A DNA stretch of 20,081 bases, from contig JADJNW010000038.1 in the NCBI GenBank assembly GCA_016714085.1, positions 1 through 20,081 on the forward strand, given 5' to 3'. Made by a program: the position numbers and the translations under genes. This stretch comes from Saprospiraceae bacterium. GTDB lineage: Bacteria > Bacteroidota > Bacteroidia > Chitinophagales > Saprospiraceae. Under the pieces are notes generated by a model. The model saw only the letters and a program-made list of their open reading frames with translations, was not told where the DNA came from and searched no databases. Position 1 is the stretch's first letter, and the number at the start of each line of letters is the position of its first letter. Of the stretch, positions 1 to 8,881 are shown in pieces.

Positions 1-1655
1 TCTGGTGATTTATGATTTCTTATTGCAATAGCAAGCTCTCTTCTTACATGTGGAGACGAATCATTTACTAATTCTTTAATAATTCTAATAATATCTTTAT
101 TAAATCGTCGAGCCACGCGAATTCCTGTGATACGAATATTTTCATCCGAATCCGCTAAAGCTTCCTTTATATAAGCATCGCCATTTTCCAGCTTTCCCAA
201 CAACCACAAGGCTTGCGCTCGATGTCTTGGATTCTCTGATGTCCAAAGTTTTTGCAATGCGGATTCTGCTTCTTTTCCAAAAGTAGCTAAGGCAGTCCAT
301 CCTGGATAAAAAATATCCATATTAGGGTTCAACAGCGCTTGCACTGCGCCATCTGGTGTTTTTAGATCAATAGATGAAATTTTATAATCCGTTTTTGGCG
401 GTGCGATGCGATAAATCCTGCCTCGATCCACGTCGCCTGCCTGATGCCCGCCCACGCCAGGATCGTACCAATCTGCAACAAACAAAGAACCATCGGGCGC
501 TGCTGCTACATCTGCTGGTCTAAACCATTGATCGGTTTGCCCTTCTAATAAATTGACAATCTGTGCTTTATAACCTGCGCCATCTTTTTCAGTAATATAA
601 GCTCTTACTACATTATGTCCGGGCTCGGCATGAATCACTTGCCCTTGAAATACTTTCGGCAGCAGCGTACCTTCGTACATCATAATGCCTGAAGGCGAGC
701 CAGAGCCAGTCTGCAATACATTTGGCACGACACCAGGATCATTCAAATGCCAATGCCGAAGCGGGATTTCAGATTCTATATTCGTTCGACGCGCTTGCCA
801 ACTTGCACCCGTCATTTCATCGGTATAACCAAAATTGCCTTGCTCCATTACATAATTGATGCGCGTACCTTTGTTGCCATCATCATCGTTATCCGATTGC
901 CAGATTGTACCATAAGGATCAACCGCTAATTCATATATATTCCTAAAATTATGCCCCAATACCTCCACATTCGAGCCATCCATTTCACAACGCAATGCCA
1001 TTCCTTGCCGAAGCGGTTTACCATCGGTCAAAACCTTACGCCCATGAACATCTATCACCGTATCTCCCGCAGCTGAAAGCAGCGTCTTTCCTGCGTTACC
1101 CATATTAAAATACAGCCTGCCATCAGGTGCAAAAATCACCGCGTGTACGCCATGATCGTCCTGATTCCCTTGAATTCCTTGAAAAAGTATTTCTTTTTTA
1201 TCCGGCACATCGTCGCCGTTTTCATCTGTAAAAACAAAAATATTTGGACTGCAAGACACGATCACTTTATTGCCCAACACCGCGATACCCAAGGCAGCAT
1301 TTACATCTGTACCTTGATAAAACACTTTACTTTTATCGGCTTTGCCATCCCCATTCGTATCTTCTAAAATCATAATACGATCGCCTTTTTCCTTGACTGG
1401 ATTTTTTGGATTTAAAGCAATTCGATAATTATAAGCTTCTGTTACCCATACGCGTCCACGCGCGTCAATGGCAATATTGGTAGGATTACTAAACATTGGT
1501 TCCGATGCAAATAAAGTAACTTCCAAGCCGTCATATACTTTTAAATCTGCAAGTGAAGCTTCGGGAGAGCGTTCATCCAATGCTTGTTGCTTGGCACAAG
1601 AAAAGAGCAGCAATACAACAAAAAGCAGCAAAAATAAGGTTTTAGCGATTTTCAT
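1..1655 (-). CDS. PVC-type membrane-bound dehydrogenase-like lipoprotein (partial)
   Basis: Starts at the ATG at 1655 and stays open for 551 codons to the left edge, so the C-terminus is missing. The N-terminus is a lipoprotein signal: MKIAK, a hydrophobic stretch, then LLFSC with Cys near residue 20. The next part resembles the TIGR02604-type putative membrane-bound dehydrogenase domain, a soluble glucose/sorbosone-dehydrogenase-like beta-propeller. Visible motifs are LKVYDGLEVTLFASEP, NIAIDARGRVWVTE, DTNGDGKAD, GNQDDHGVHA and FVADWYDPGVGGHQAGD. The last ~90 residues (PRHRAQALWLLGKLENGDA onward, SSPHVRRELAIAIRNH) look like HEAT repeats. In this family a C-terminal cytochrome c domain with CxxCH often follows, but it would lie outside the window. 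Likely role: periplasmic or surface oxidation of sugars or related substrates; the substrate is unknown. No frameshift is seen. Confidence 0.85.
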   Translation of the reverse strand, partial: MKIAKTLFLLLFVVLLLFSCAKQQALDERSPEASLADLKVYDGLEVTLFASEPMFSNPTNIAIDARGRVWVTEAYNYRIALNPKNPVKEKGDRIMILEDTNGDGKADKSKVFYQGTDVNAALGIAVLGNKVIVSCSPNIFVFTDENGDDVPDKKEILFQGIQGNQDDHGVHAVIFAPDGRLYFNMGNAGKTLLSAAGDTVIDVHGRKVLTDGKPLRQGMALRCEMDGSNVEVLGHNFRNIYELAVDPYGTIWQSDNDDDGNKGTRINYVMEQGNFGYTDEMTGASWQARRTNIESEIPLRHWHLNDPGVVPNVLQTGSGSPSGIMMYEGTLLPKVFQGQVIHAEPGHNVVRAYITEKDGAGYKAQIVNLLEGQTDQWFRPADVAAAPDGSLFVADWYDPGVGGHQAGDVDRGRIYRIAPPKTDYKISSIDLKTPDGAVQALLNPNMDIFYPGWTALATFGKEAESALQKLWTSENPRHRAQALWLLGKLENGDAYIKEALADSDENIRITGIRVARRFNKDIIRIIKELVNDSSPHVRRELAIAIRNHKSP

Positions 1656-1839
1656 ACATTAGCATTTTAGGTATTAGGCATTTCACTGATTGTAAATATA
1701 TTACAACTTATATCAAAATGTCATAAAAAATCTAGTTAAGCGGATATACAATTTTAATCATTGGAATTGAAATTTTTAAGAAAAAATTGCTCTTTGCGCC
1801 GTTTTAAAAAAACAAAATATAATTTAGCTGTAACTTTTA

Positions 1840-1847
1840 TTATTTTG
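1840..1847 (+). promoter_or_regulatory. Candidate -7 element upstream of the outer-membrane protein gene
   Basis: TTATTTTG matches the Bacteroidota -7 consensus TAnnTTTG at 7 of 8 positions and lies about 50 bases before the ATG at 1900. I see no convincing -33 TTG at standard spacing. The 1656-1899 gap separates two divergent genes and is very AT-rich, so chance matches are likely. Confidence 0.25.
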
Positions 1848-1899
1848 AATCGTCTTTGCAGGTGACACCCCATTTTCTAACAATTACAATCTACATCTT

Positions 1900-3920
1900 A
1901 TGCGCCCGATCTTCGTTCTTGCTTTTCTATTATTTGCAATCGCAGGTTATAGTCAAGATTATTTTATTGTGGTTGGAAAAGTCGTTGATGCCAATAATTC
2001 CAAGCCTTTGGGCTACGCGCACGTTGGCATTCCTGAAAAAGGCATCGGCACCACCACTGGCATGGACGGCGGTTTTACGCTCAAAGTTCCAAGTCAATAT
2101 GCCAATTCCACCTTGATCGTTTCTTACGTTGGTTATACCACCTATAAAAAAGCCATTAATACAATTAATGATTTTATTACGATTCGCGTAAAAGCTTCTC
2201 CTACTGATTTACAAGAAGTTATCGTCATGGACGAGGGCGGTATTGAAAATATTATCCGCAAAGCGGTAAAAGCGATTCCTAAAAATTATCCTACGCATCC
2301 CATCACCAATCTTGGTTTTTATAGAGAATCCCGAACGGATGATCAGGAAGAGCATATTTATTTGGCGGAAGGCGTATTAAATGTTTATAAAACGAGCTAT
2401 CGCAATGATAATGAAGGGCAAGTAACTTTGGTGCAAGGTCGTAAAGTGATTTTACAACCCGACGTCGTAGCGAATCATATTGGCTTTACTTCCGGGCATC
2501 TGGCGGCGCATCGTTTTGATTTTGTAAAAAATAGAGAAGATTTTATTGATGAAAAAAATTTCCCGGATTACGTTTATTGGATCGAAAAACTGACAACATA
2601 TCAAGATCGTCCGGTATATGTTATTGGATTTGACAAAGCCGAAGGTGGCAAGGGTCGCCTGAAAGGCCGCGTTTATATTGATACGACTTCTTATGCGTTC
2701 CTACGCGCTGAATTTGAAATTCGGCCCGAAGGGCTTAAAAAATATGATGATTATCCCTTATATGCAGGTAGCTGGAAAGGAAATACTTACACAGTAAATT
2801 ATCGACAAATAGGCGATAAATGGTACTTCGGCGATGCGCTCCGCGAAGGCATTTACCGCGATGGCGGGCTTTACAGCAATGAAATTATTATCACCGAAAT
2901 CGAGACCGAACGCTCCGCCTGCTTCCTTATTTGGATCGCTGGATCGCAATGATGCGTTCTTGCGTGTGACGGGCACTTATGATGAAGATTTTTTGGAAAC
3001 AATACAACACCACGCCTTTGAGTCAGAAACTCACCGAAAGCCTGGTGCAAGCCAAGAATGAAGCCAAATCCGCGGAGGTTTTTGACAGTGTTTACATGGC
3101 AGAAGTGCAGCGATTGCAAGATTCTATTAAAACGGTTACTTCTGAGAGTCGAACGGGAGACATCAGTATTTCCGAAGATTTTGATTTTGATATTAGCAAT
3201 TATACGCAAGCGATACGCCGACAGCGCAAGTTTCGTTAGCAATGGCAATTCGCTGCGGGCGCGGGCGCTCATTTAATTGATACCGAAGCTGCCAATATGA
3301 GCCTGAGCTATTTGGGCGAAAACGAAGCCGAGACGATTCTCACCACAACCGAAGACCTGAAAGCACGAGCCTTTGAACCTGTTTATCATGCGGATTTGCG
3401 CATTCTATTTCGCAAAAATTTCTTTTTTACCTGGAATTTCTCTCGTGATCTTTGGGATAGTTATTATCGAGAACGCGGATTAGGAATTGGCGCGCAATTC
3501 AATATTTCCAAGTATAGACCAATGTTTTTGCGCATGAGCGCTCAGGAAAGTCGCCTGCGTTATGCTCGCTTGATTGGCAGAGCTGATAATGAAACCGGCA
3601 CGTTTAAAGTGGATAAAAAGAAATTTAATTCTGAGCAAGTCAATATGTACTATGGCAGCCAGACGCATAATTTAAAATTAACCCTGGAATGGGCTATAGA
3701 ACTCAATCCCGGCCGAGAATTATTTGTGCGCGGTGGCTACCTGCTGCCCTACGCTACCCGTCAGGATATTTACCTTCGGGAGCGTAAAGATTTTTTCAAT
3801 AAAAAAGCGCGGATTCCGACTTCAGATCGTACGCCTGTTTTGCGCAACGACGCACCTTTTGATGATCCAATTACACCCGATCAATCTTTTTTTATTACAA
3901 TGGGCATCGTATTTAAATAA
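1900..3920 (+). CDS. Outer-membrane protein with carboxypeptidase-regulatory-like domain (frameshifted)
   Basis: Residues 1-18 form a signal peptide (MRPIFVLAFLLFAIAGYSQ). They are followed by a CarboxypepD_reg-like beta-sandwich: GKVVDANNSKPLGYAHVGIP, GTTTGMDGGFTLKVP, LIVSYVGYTTY. A long periplasmic region follows, then a probable beta-barrel ending in ITMGIVFK, a typical outer-membrane C-terminus. The layout resembles DUF5686-type surface proteins. The reading frame is broken. An extra base near 2910 moves the frame to one reading APPASLFGSLDRNDAFLRV, and a T6 run at 2989-2994 (T5 expected) moves it again to reach FWKQYNTTPLSQKL. An in-frame TAG at 3237-3239 interrupts KFR-stop-QWQFAAGAGAHL. 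The intact pieces are 1900-2952 and 3297-3920. Repaired length is about 673 residues. Function is unknown; a role at the outer membrane is inferred. Confidence 0.75.
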
Positions 3921-3969
3921 TGTAAAAAAGAACTAAAATTTTATATAAAATATTCCTTCCAAAATCTTA

Positions 3970-3992
3970 GCTTTAGGGAATCGAACTAAAGC
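3970..3992 (+). terminator. Hairpin after the outer-membrane protein gene
   Basis: GCTTTAG (3970-3976) and CTAAAGC (3986-3992) form a perfect 7-bp inverted repeat with a 9-base loop. It is followed by the T-rich ACGTTTCTTTATT, about 50 bases after the stop at 3920. It may instead lie in the leader of the next gene (ATG at 4027). Confidence 0.4.
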
Positions 3993-4026
3993 ACGTTTCT
4001 TTATTACATTTATTAAACCCAAACCG

Positions 4027-4491
4027 ATGTCCAACACCAATCCATTCCGATTAATCGTCAGAGCGGCTATCTGGGGCGCTGTTGCTATTATCCTCGCTTA
4101 CATAGGTTTACATATTGCAGCTTTGATTGATTTAGATTATAACCGGGTGCAAGTCTATAATATGGTTTCCGGTCAAATCGAAAGCGTAATCCTGACCATT
4201 TGGGATTTTATTAGACCCTTTTTACAAATTGTAATTCTTTTGGCGATTGTCGATTGGATTTTTCGGCGCGTGGGTATTGATATCAAATCCAAGACTCAAT
4301 TACACTGGAATGCGCCCGCCATTATTGCGTTTGTGGTCATCGGCGCGTTTGCACTGGCAGCGCTTACGGGCATGGAAGGCGCTTCTTATATGAAAGATGT
4401 CGTACTTGTAGTGGTAGGATTTTATTTTGGCACACAAAGAGATATAATAAAACAAGTAAATAACTCGGATAAAACCGATCCGGAAAATTAA
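4027..4491 (+). CDS. Small integral membrane protein of unknown function
   Basis: 154 residues and intact. Hydrophobic segments at about residues 13-35, 58-79, 97-114 and 123-137 suggest three or four membrane helices; the last (VVLVVVGFYFGTQRD) runs into a charged tail. I do not recognise the family. It is convergent with ccoI: its TAA (4489-4491) and the ccoI stop (4488-4490 on the minus strand) share the palindrome TTAA, so both coding regions end on the same four bases with no room for a terminator between them. An inverted repeat lies about 35 bases upstream. No Shine-Dalgarno site is visible before the ATG. Confidence 0.8.
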   Translation: MSNTNPFRLIVRAAIWGAVAIILAYIGLHIAALIDLDYNRVQVYNMVSGQIESVILTIWDFIRPFLQIVILLAIVDWIFRRVGIDIKSKTQLHWNAPAIIAFVVIGAFALAALTGMEGASYMKDVVLVVVGFYFGTQRDIIKQVNNSDKTDPEN

Positions 4492-6902
4492 GTTTTTAAT
4501 ATTTTTTTTGCTAAAATATTACTTGAAATTAAACCAAATAATACCACCGTTACAGAACTCAAAGGCATCAGAATCGCTGCAACTACGGGTGTAAAAATAC
4601 CCATTACTGCATAACTTAACCCAAAAATATTATAAATAAAAGCCAAGGCATAAGCATAATAAACTAAATGAATGCTTTTTTGTGCAAATGAAGTTAATTC
4701 TGGAAGTATTTCAAATCGTCTGGAATGTAAAATAGCATCGCAAGCAGGTGTAAAATTATTCGTATTTTCTGTAACAACAATACCTGCGTCGCTTTGCTGG
4801 AGCGCACCCGCATCGTTTAGCCCGTCCCCAATCATTAACACTTTATGATGTTCTGATTGTAATTTTTTTATAAAATCGAGTTTATCCTGTGGCTGCTGGC
4901 GAAATAATAATTGCGTATTTTTTCCAAAAACGGGTTCAAGCGCAGCGCGTTCCCGATCATTATCACCTGAAAGTAAATAAATATCATATTGATTTTTAAA
5001 ATAATTTATAACTCTCTCTAGTCCATTTCGGTATTGTTGTTGTATTTGAAAATAGCCACGTAATGAATTATTCATTTGAATATAAACACCTTTATCATCC
5101 GGGCATTCATTTTGTAAGAAAATGTCTATAAATGATTTAGAACCAATTTTTATAAAAACATGATCTACCATACCCTGAACGCCTTTCCCAACGCTTTCTG
5201 CCCATTTTTCAACTTTTGGTAAATGATTATTATCAATTATTACATCAGTTAAAAAATATTTAATTTGCTGGCTAATCGGATGCGAAGATTGATTTACCAA
5301 AACCAATAACTGTGCCTTTTCTGAGACATTGAGTGGCTCGCCAATGAATGTAATTTCACTTTGATTCCGATTCGTAATCGTACCCGTTTTATCAAAAACC
5401 ACCGCATTTACTTCCGCTAAAGATTCAATTACACTGGTATTTTTTAAATATAACTCGTTTTTGCCGAGAATACGCAGCACATTTCCAAAAATAAATGGAA
5501 TGGCCAAAGCCACCGCACAAGGACAAGCAATAATTAATACCGCCGTAAAAGCATTAATCGCTTTATCAGAATCCTTTGGAAACCAATATAATAAAGCTCC
5601 AAATGCAATTAATAAAATAACCGCTGAAAAATATTTACCTACCCGATTGGCGACCCGGCTCGCGCCAGAATCGTGCTTGGGTTTGCTAAATGCCTCATTA
5701 TTCCAGAGTTGCGTGAGATAACTTTGCGACACCTTGCGTGTGAGGCTCACCTCAATGGTAGCGGCCATTTGCCGACCACCCGCGAAGATTTTTTCACCAC
5801 TCTGCACCTTGACTGGCTCGGCTTCTCCCGTCACAAAACTGTAATCGATCTCGGCATCGCCTTTTAATAAAATACTATCAGCGGGAATTAATTCTTTATG
5901 TTTAATTAAAATTACATCTCCGGCAGCGAGCTTATCCAAGGAAACAGAGGCTTCGCCGTGTTCTGTTTTTTTATTGGCAGCGATTGGAAAATAAGATTTA
6001 TAATCCCGCTCGAAAGAAATATTATGATATGTTTTTTGCTGAAACCATTTACCTATTAATAAAAAGAAAATCAAACCCGCTAAACTATCCAAAAATCCAG
6101 CTGGTATGTGTAATAATTTCAAAGACACTGCGACCAAATAAAACGATGATTCCCAGCGCAATCGGCACGTCGATATTGAGGTTGCGCTGCGTCAGAGCCA
6201 GCCAGGCAGAGCGAAGATAATCGCGCCCGCTATAAGCTACTACCGGAATAGAAAGTATAATATTCAAATAACCAAATACACGAAAGAAAAATTCGTCACT
6301 TGTTTTTCCATGCCCAGGTACTCCGGGAAACTCAATAACATGATATTGCCAAAAGCAAAACCCGCTACGCCAAGCTTATAATAAAAACTTCGATCTATTA
6401 CAGGTTTATTATTTTCATCCAAATCGCTGAGACTAATCGCAGGCGCATAGCCAATACTGGCAAGGAGTTCCACGATTTTGCGAAGCGTTATTACATTTTC
6501 TTGATATGTAATATAAATCTCTTTTTTAATAAAATTAACCTTAGAATCAAGGATGCCGTCGCTGAGTTTGTACAAGTTTTCTAAGAGCCAAATGCAAGAA
6601 GCACAATGAATTTGGGGTAGATAGAAAGTAATTTTTGTTTTTGCGCCATCGGTAAAATCAATCAATCGGGCTACCACTTCGGGGTCGTCCAAGTAAGCAT
6701 ATTCGGCTTGCGTTTTGCCTTTGAGGCTAATACCAGCGTTTTCATCCAAATCATAATATTGGCATAAACCATTGGAATTCAGTATTTCATACACCGTTTT
6801 GCAGCCTTCGCAACAAAAATTTTTATTGTCAAAGAGGATATGCTCGTCTTTACAATCTTCGCCGCAATGATAACAGGCAGTTGTTTCCTGATGTAAAGAA
6901 AT
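4488..6902 (-). CDS. ccoI: Copper P1B-type ATPase for cbb3 oxidase assembly, CcoI/FixI-like (frameshifted)
   Basis: CcoI/FixI family ATPases move copper across the inner membrane for assembly of cytochrome cbb3 oxidase. From the N-terminus I see CYHCGEDC and FCCEGCKTVYEIL (the Cys-rich metal-binding part typical of Bacteroidota CcoI) and an HMA-like domain with HCASCIWLLENL. These are followed by NIDVPIALGI in the membrane part, the TGEAEPV actuator loop, the CPC ion motif at about 5525-5517, the phosphorylation motif DKTGT at about 5393 and GDGLNDAGAL. Repaired length is about 805 residues. The frame breaks near 6266-6268 (A3 on the plus strand, one T missing in the gene) and near 6100 (one extra base). 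The intact pieces are 6794-6264 and about 6100-4488. No ATG fits the N-terminus: the natural start position is an ATT at 6902 (then SLHQETTACYHCGEDC), with an in-frame TAA five codons upstream. No ccoNOP or ccoS is in the window. Confidence 0.9.
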
Positions 6903-6921
6903 GTTTTTGTTTGTTTAATAG

Positions 6922-6935
6922 CTTGACTTGTCAAG
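6922..6935. promoter_or_regulatory. Palindrome CTTGAC-TT-GTCAAG upstream of ccoI
   Basis: A perfect 6-bp inverted repeat with a 2-base spacer lies 20 bases before the proposed ccoI start. The half-sites resemble the TTGAT/ATCAA halves of FNR-type operators, but the spacing is 2 rather than 4. It also lies downstream of the candidate -7 box, so it could be a leader hairpin. Any regulatory role is inference. Confidence 0.25.
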
Positions 6936-6956
6936 GTCATTGGATGCAATTTCGCA

Positions 6957-6964
6957 CAAAAATA
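6957..6964 (-). promoter_or_regulatory. Candidate -7 box for ccoI
   Basis: On the minus strand these bases read TATTTTTG, a full match to the Bacteroidota -7 consensus TAnnTTTG, about 55 bases before the proposed ccoI start. No clear -33 TTG lies at the usual spacing. It is divergent from the promoter candidate at 7105. Confidence 0.4.
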
Positions 6965-7104
6965 GACTAGACGGCTTGAGATAAGAGTGAGGAAAGTCAC
7001 TGTTGGTACTGATTCTTGTCAGTTGTAGTGGAGAAGCGGAGGCGTTCAGGAGTTTATGACCACTTAATTACTCAACTCTAAGCTCTTCAACTTATAAATA
7101 TTTA

Positions 7105-7112
7105 TAACTTTG
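7105..7112 (+). promoter_or_regulatory. Candidate -7 box for the 7126 membrane protein gene
   Basis: TAACTTTG is a full match to TAnnTTTG. The ATG at 7126 follows 13 bases later, so the transcript would have a very short leader. The -33 region is weak. Confidence 0.45.
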
Positions 7113-7125
7113 TAAAAGAAATATC

Positions 7126-7468
7126 ATGTTTGAAAAACGTTCTGAGCCAATGCTTTCGCGGGTTGCATTTATTGGTCGCTCGCTTCGATTTTTTTATTTA
7201 TTCTTTGGGCTTACTCTTTATTTCATTGGGCATTGGAATGCTTGGATATGCTTATTTTGCTGATTTAAATTGGGTAGATGCTTTCTTGAATGCATCGATG
7301 ATTCTCACCGGCATGGGTCCGATCGACGACATGAAAACCGACGCTGCCAAGCTTTTTGCAGGATTTTATGCTTTATTTAGTGGCGTTGCTTTTCTTTCAA
7401 TTGCTGCGGTTTTGTTTGCACCTATTGCGCATCGTTTTTTGCACGCATTGCATTTGGACGACGAATAA
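7126..7468 (+). CDS. Small membrane protein resembling a two-helix pore (frameshifted)
   Basis: Read from the ATG at 7126 the protein begins MFEKRSEPMLSRVAFIGRSL, then a T7 run at 7189-7195 breaks the frame. With T6 it continues as RFFIYSLGLLFISLGIGMLG. The downstream frame then runs to 7468 without interruption. The repaired protein is about 114 residues with two long hydrophobic segments. Between them lies WVDAFLNASMILTGMGPID, and the second helix is KLFAGFYALFSGVAFLSIAA. The order of helix, short pore-like helix, TGMGP and helix recalls Ion_trans_2 potassium channel modules, where the filter would be TVGYG. The resemblance is weak and the function is unproven. It lies divergent from ccoI and upstream of pepT. 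Confidence 0.7.
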
Positions 7469-7485
7469 GTTTATAGAGTTGATGT

Positions 7486-7521
7486 GTTGAGGAGTTTACC
7501 TTCCCTCAACTCCTAAACTTT
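7486..7521 (+). terminator. Imperfect hairpin after the 7126 gene
   Basis: GTTGAGGAGTTTA (7486-7498) pairs with TCAACTCCTAAAC (7506-7518) with two mismatches and a 7-base loop, followed by TTTATT. It lies about 18 bases after the stop codon at 7468. A related stretch (CAGGAGTTTA then ACTCAACTC) lies before the gene near 7050-7080. Confidence 0.4.
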
Positions 7522-7570
7522 ATTCATCCAAAAATCCCCTATCATCTTATCACCTATCACCCAATTTCCT

Positions 7571-7578
7571 TATTTTCG
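7571..7578 (+). promoter_or_regulatory. Candidate -7 box for pepT
   Basis: TATTTTCG matches TAnnTTTG at 7 of 8 positions, 22 bases before the pepT ATG at 7600. No -33 element is obvious. Confidence 0.3.
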
Positions 7579-7599
7579 TGCGTTTTCAAAAGAAAAATC

Positions 7600-8847
7600 A
7601 TGCAATTAAATATTCAACACACTGTCCTTGAGCGCTTTCTGCGGTATGTAAAAATTGATACCCAATCCGATCCGGAATCAAAAACCATTCCTTCCACCGA
7701 AAAGCAAAAAGACCTCGGCAAAGTACTGGTCGAAGAATTATTACAAATGGGAATTACTGATGCACATCTGGATGAATATGGCTATGTGTATGCAACGATT
7801 CCCGCCAACACCGATAAAAAAGTGCCTGTCATTTGTTTTTGCTCGCATATGGATACCTCGCCCGATAGCAGCGGTAAAGATGTAAAGCCTTTAATTCATA
7901 AAAATTATAATGGTTCGGATATCATATTACCCGATGATTCTAATATTATAATAAAGAAATCAGAACATCCCGATTTGCAGGATCAAATTGGCAATGATAT
8001 TATAACGGCAAGTGGCACAACGCTTTTGGGCGCTGATAACAAAGCCGGGCTTGCTGAAATTATGGATGCGGCAAATTATTTAATTACACATCCTGAAATA
8101 AAACACGGTATTATTAAAATTTTATTTACACCCGATGAAGAAATTGGTCGCGGCGTGGACAAAGCCGATATGAAAAAACTCGGCGCCGAATTCGCTTATA
8201 CCATTGATGGAGAAAAACGTGGCACGATTGAGGATGAAACCTTCTCAGCGGATGGTGTAATGCTTACCATTCATGGCGTGAGCGCGCACCCAGGCTTTGC
8301 AAAGGGTAAAATGGAAAGCGCGATCAAAGCCGCCGGAGAAATTTTAGCAAAATTGCCCAAGGATTATCTCTCTCCCGAAAGTACTTCCGGCAAAGAGGGT
8401 TTTGTGCATCCGGTGACCGTCAACGGCACGATCGAAGAAACCAAAATCAAATTTATCATCCGCGATTTTACAGATGAAAAATTAAAAGAACACGAAGAAA
8501 TATTACATGATATTGTAAAGAATGTAATGAAAGCTTATCCAAACTCCACTTTTTCTTTTGAGGTAACCGAGCAGTACCGCAATATGAAAAAGGTTTTAGA
8601 TCAGCATCCGCAGGTAGTAGATTATGCGTTGGAAGCGATTCAACGCGCTGGTTTACAGCCCATTCGCAATAGCATACGCGGCGGCACCGATGGCTCGCGC
8701 CTGTCGTTTATGGGTTTGCCAACACCCAATATCTTCGCGGGCGAACACGCTTTCCACTCCAAATACGAATGGGTTTCGGTGCAGGATATGGAAAAAGCAG
8801 TTGAAACGATGATCCATCTTGCAATGATCTGGGAAGAACGAAGCTAA
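7600..8847 (+). CDS. pepT: Peptidase T (tripeptide aminopeptidase, M20B)
   Basis: Intact, 415 residues, close to the usual PepT length of about 410. Peptidase T removes the N-terminal residue from tripeptides in the cytoplasm and uses two zinc ions. Visible M20 metal-site motifs are SHMDTSPD (His83, Asp85), LLGADNKAG (Asp146), TPDEEIG (catalytic Glu180 and zinc ligand Glu181), YTIDGEKRG (Asp203) and the C-terminal GEHAFHSKYE. The lid-domain motif GVSAHPGFAKGKMESAI is present, and IRGGTDGSRLSFMGLPTPN is characteristic of PepT. There is no signal peptide, which fits a cytoplasmic enzyme. The start is the ATG at 7600, giving the normal family N-terminus (VLERFLRYVKIDTQSDPES). It appears to be transcribed alone. 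Confidence 0.97.
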   Translation: MQLNIQHTVLERFLRYVKIDTQSDPESKTIPSTEKQKDLGKVLVEELLQMGITDAHLDEYGYVYATIPANTDKKVPVICFCSHMDTSPDSSGKDVKPLIHKNYNGSDIILPDDSNIIIKKSEHPDLQDQIGNDIITASGTTLLGADNKAGLAEIMDAANYLITHPEIKHGIIKILFTPDEEIGRGVDKADMKKLGAEFAYTIDGEKRGTIEDETFSADGVMLTIHGVSAHPGFAKGKMESAIKAAGEILAKLPKDYLSPESTSGKEGFVHPVTVNGTIEETKIKFIIRDFTDEKLKEHEEILHDIVKNVMKAYPNSTFSFEVTEQYRNMKKVLDQHPQVVDYALEAIQRAGLQPIRNSIRGGTDGSRLSFMGLPTPNIFAGEHAFHSKYEWVSVQDMEKAVETMIHLAMIWEERS

Positions 8848-8881
8848 TGATTGCCCTTTGATACAAAAAGAGTTGGTTTAT

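Noticed and set aside
747..929. Plus-strand open frame opposite the dehydrogenase-like gene
   Set aside because: It lies inside the uninterrupted 551-codon minus-strand frame, which carries clear family motifs. The same holds for open frames at 1143-1367 and 1468-1662.
2989..2994. Programmed ribosomal frameshifting at homopolymers
   Set aside because: Breaks occur in unrelated genes at different homopolymers with no shared slippery heptamer or downstream structure; consensus error explains them better.
2871..3272. 133-residue minus-strand open frame
   Set aside because: Antisense to the frameshifted outer-membrane protein, whose text continues on the plus strand across this region; the composition is not protein-like.
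5461..5721. Plus-strand open frames inside ccoI (also 5673-5867 and 5984-6220)
   Set aside because: They are antisense shadows of the ATPase core with its CPC and DKTGT motifs.
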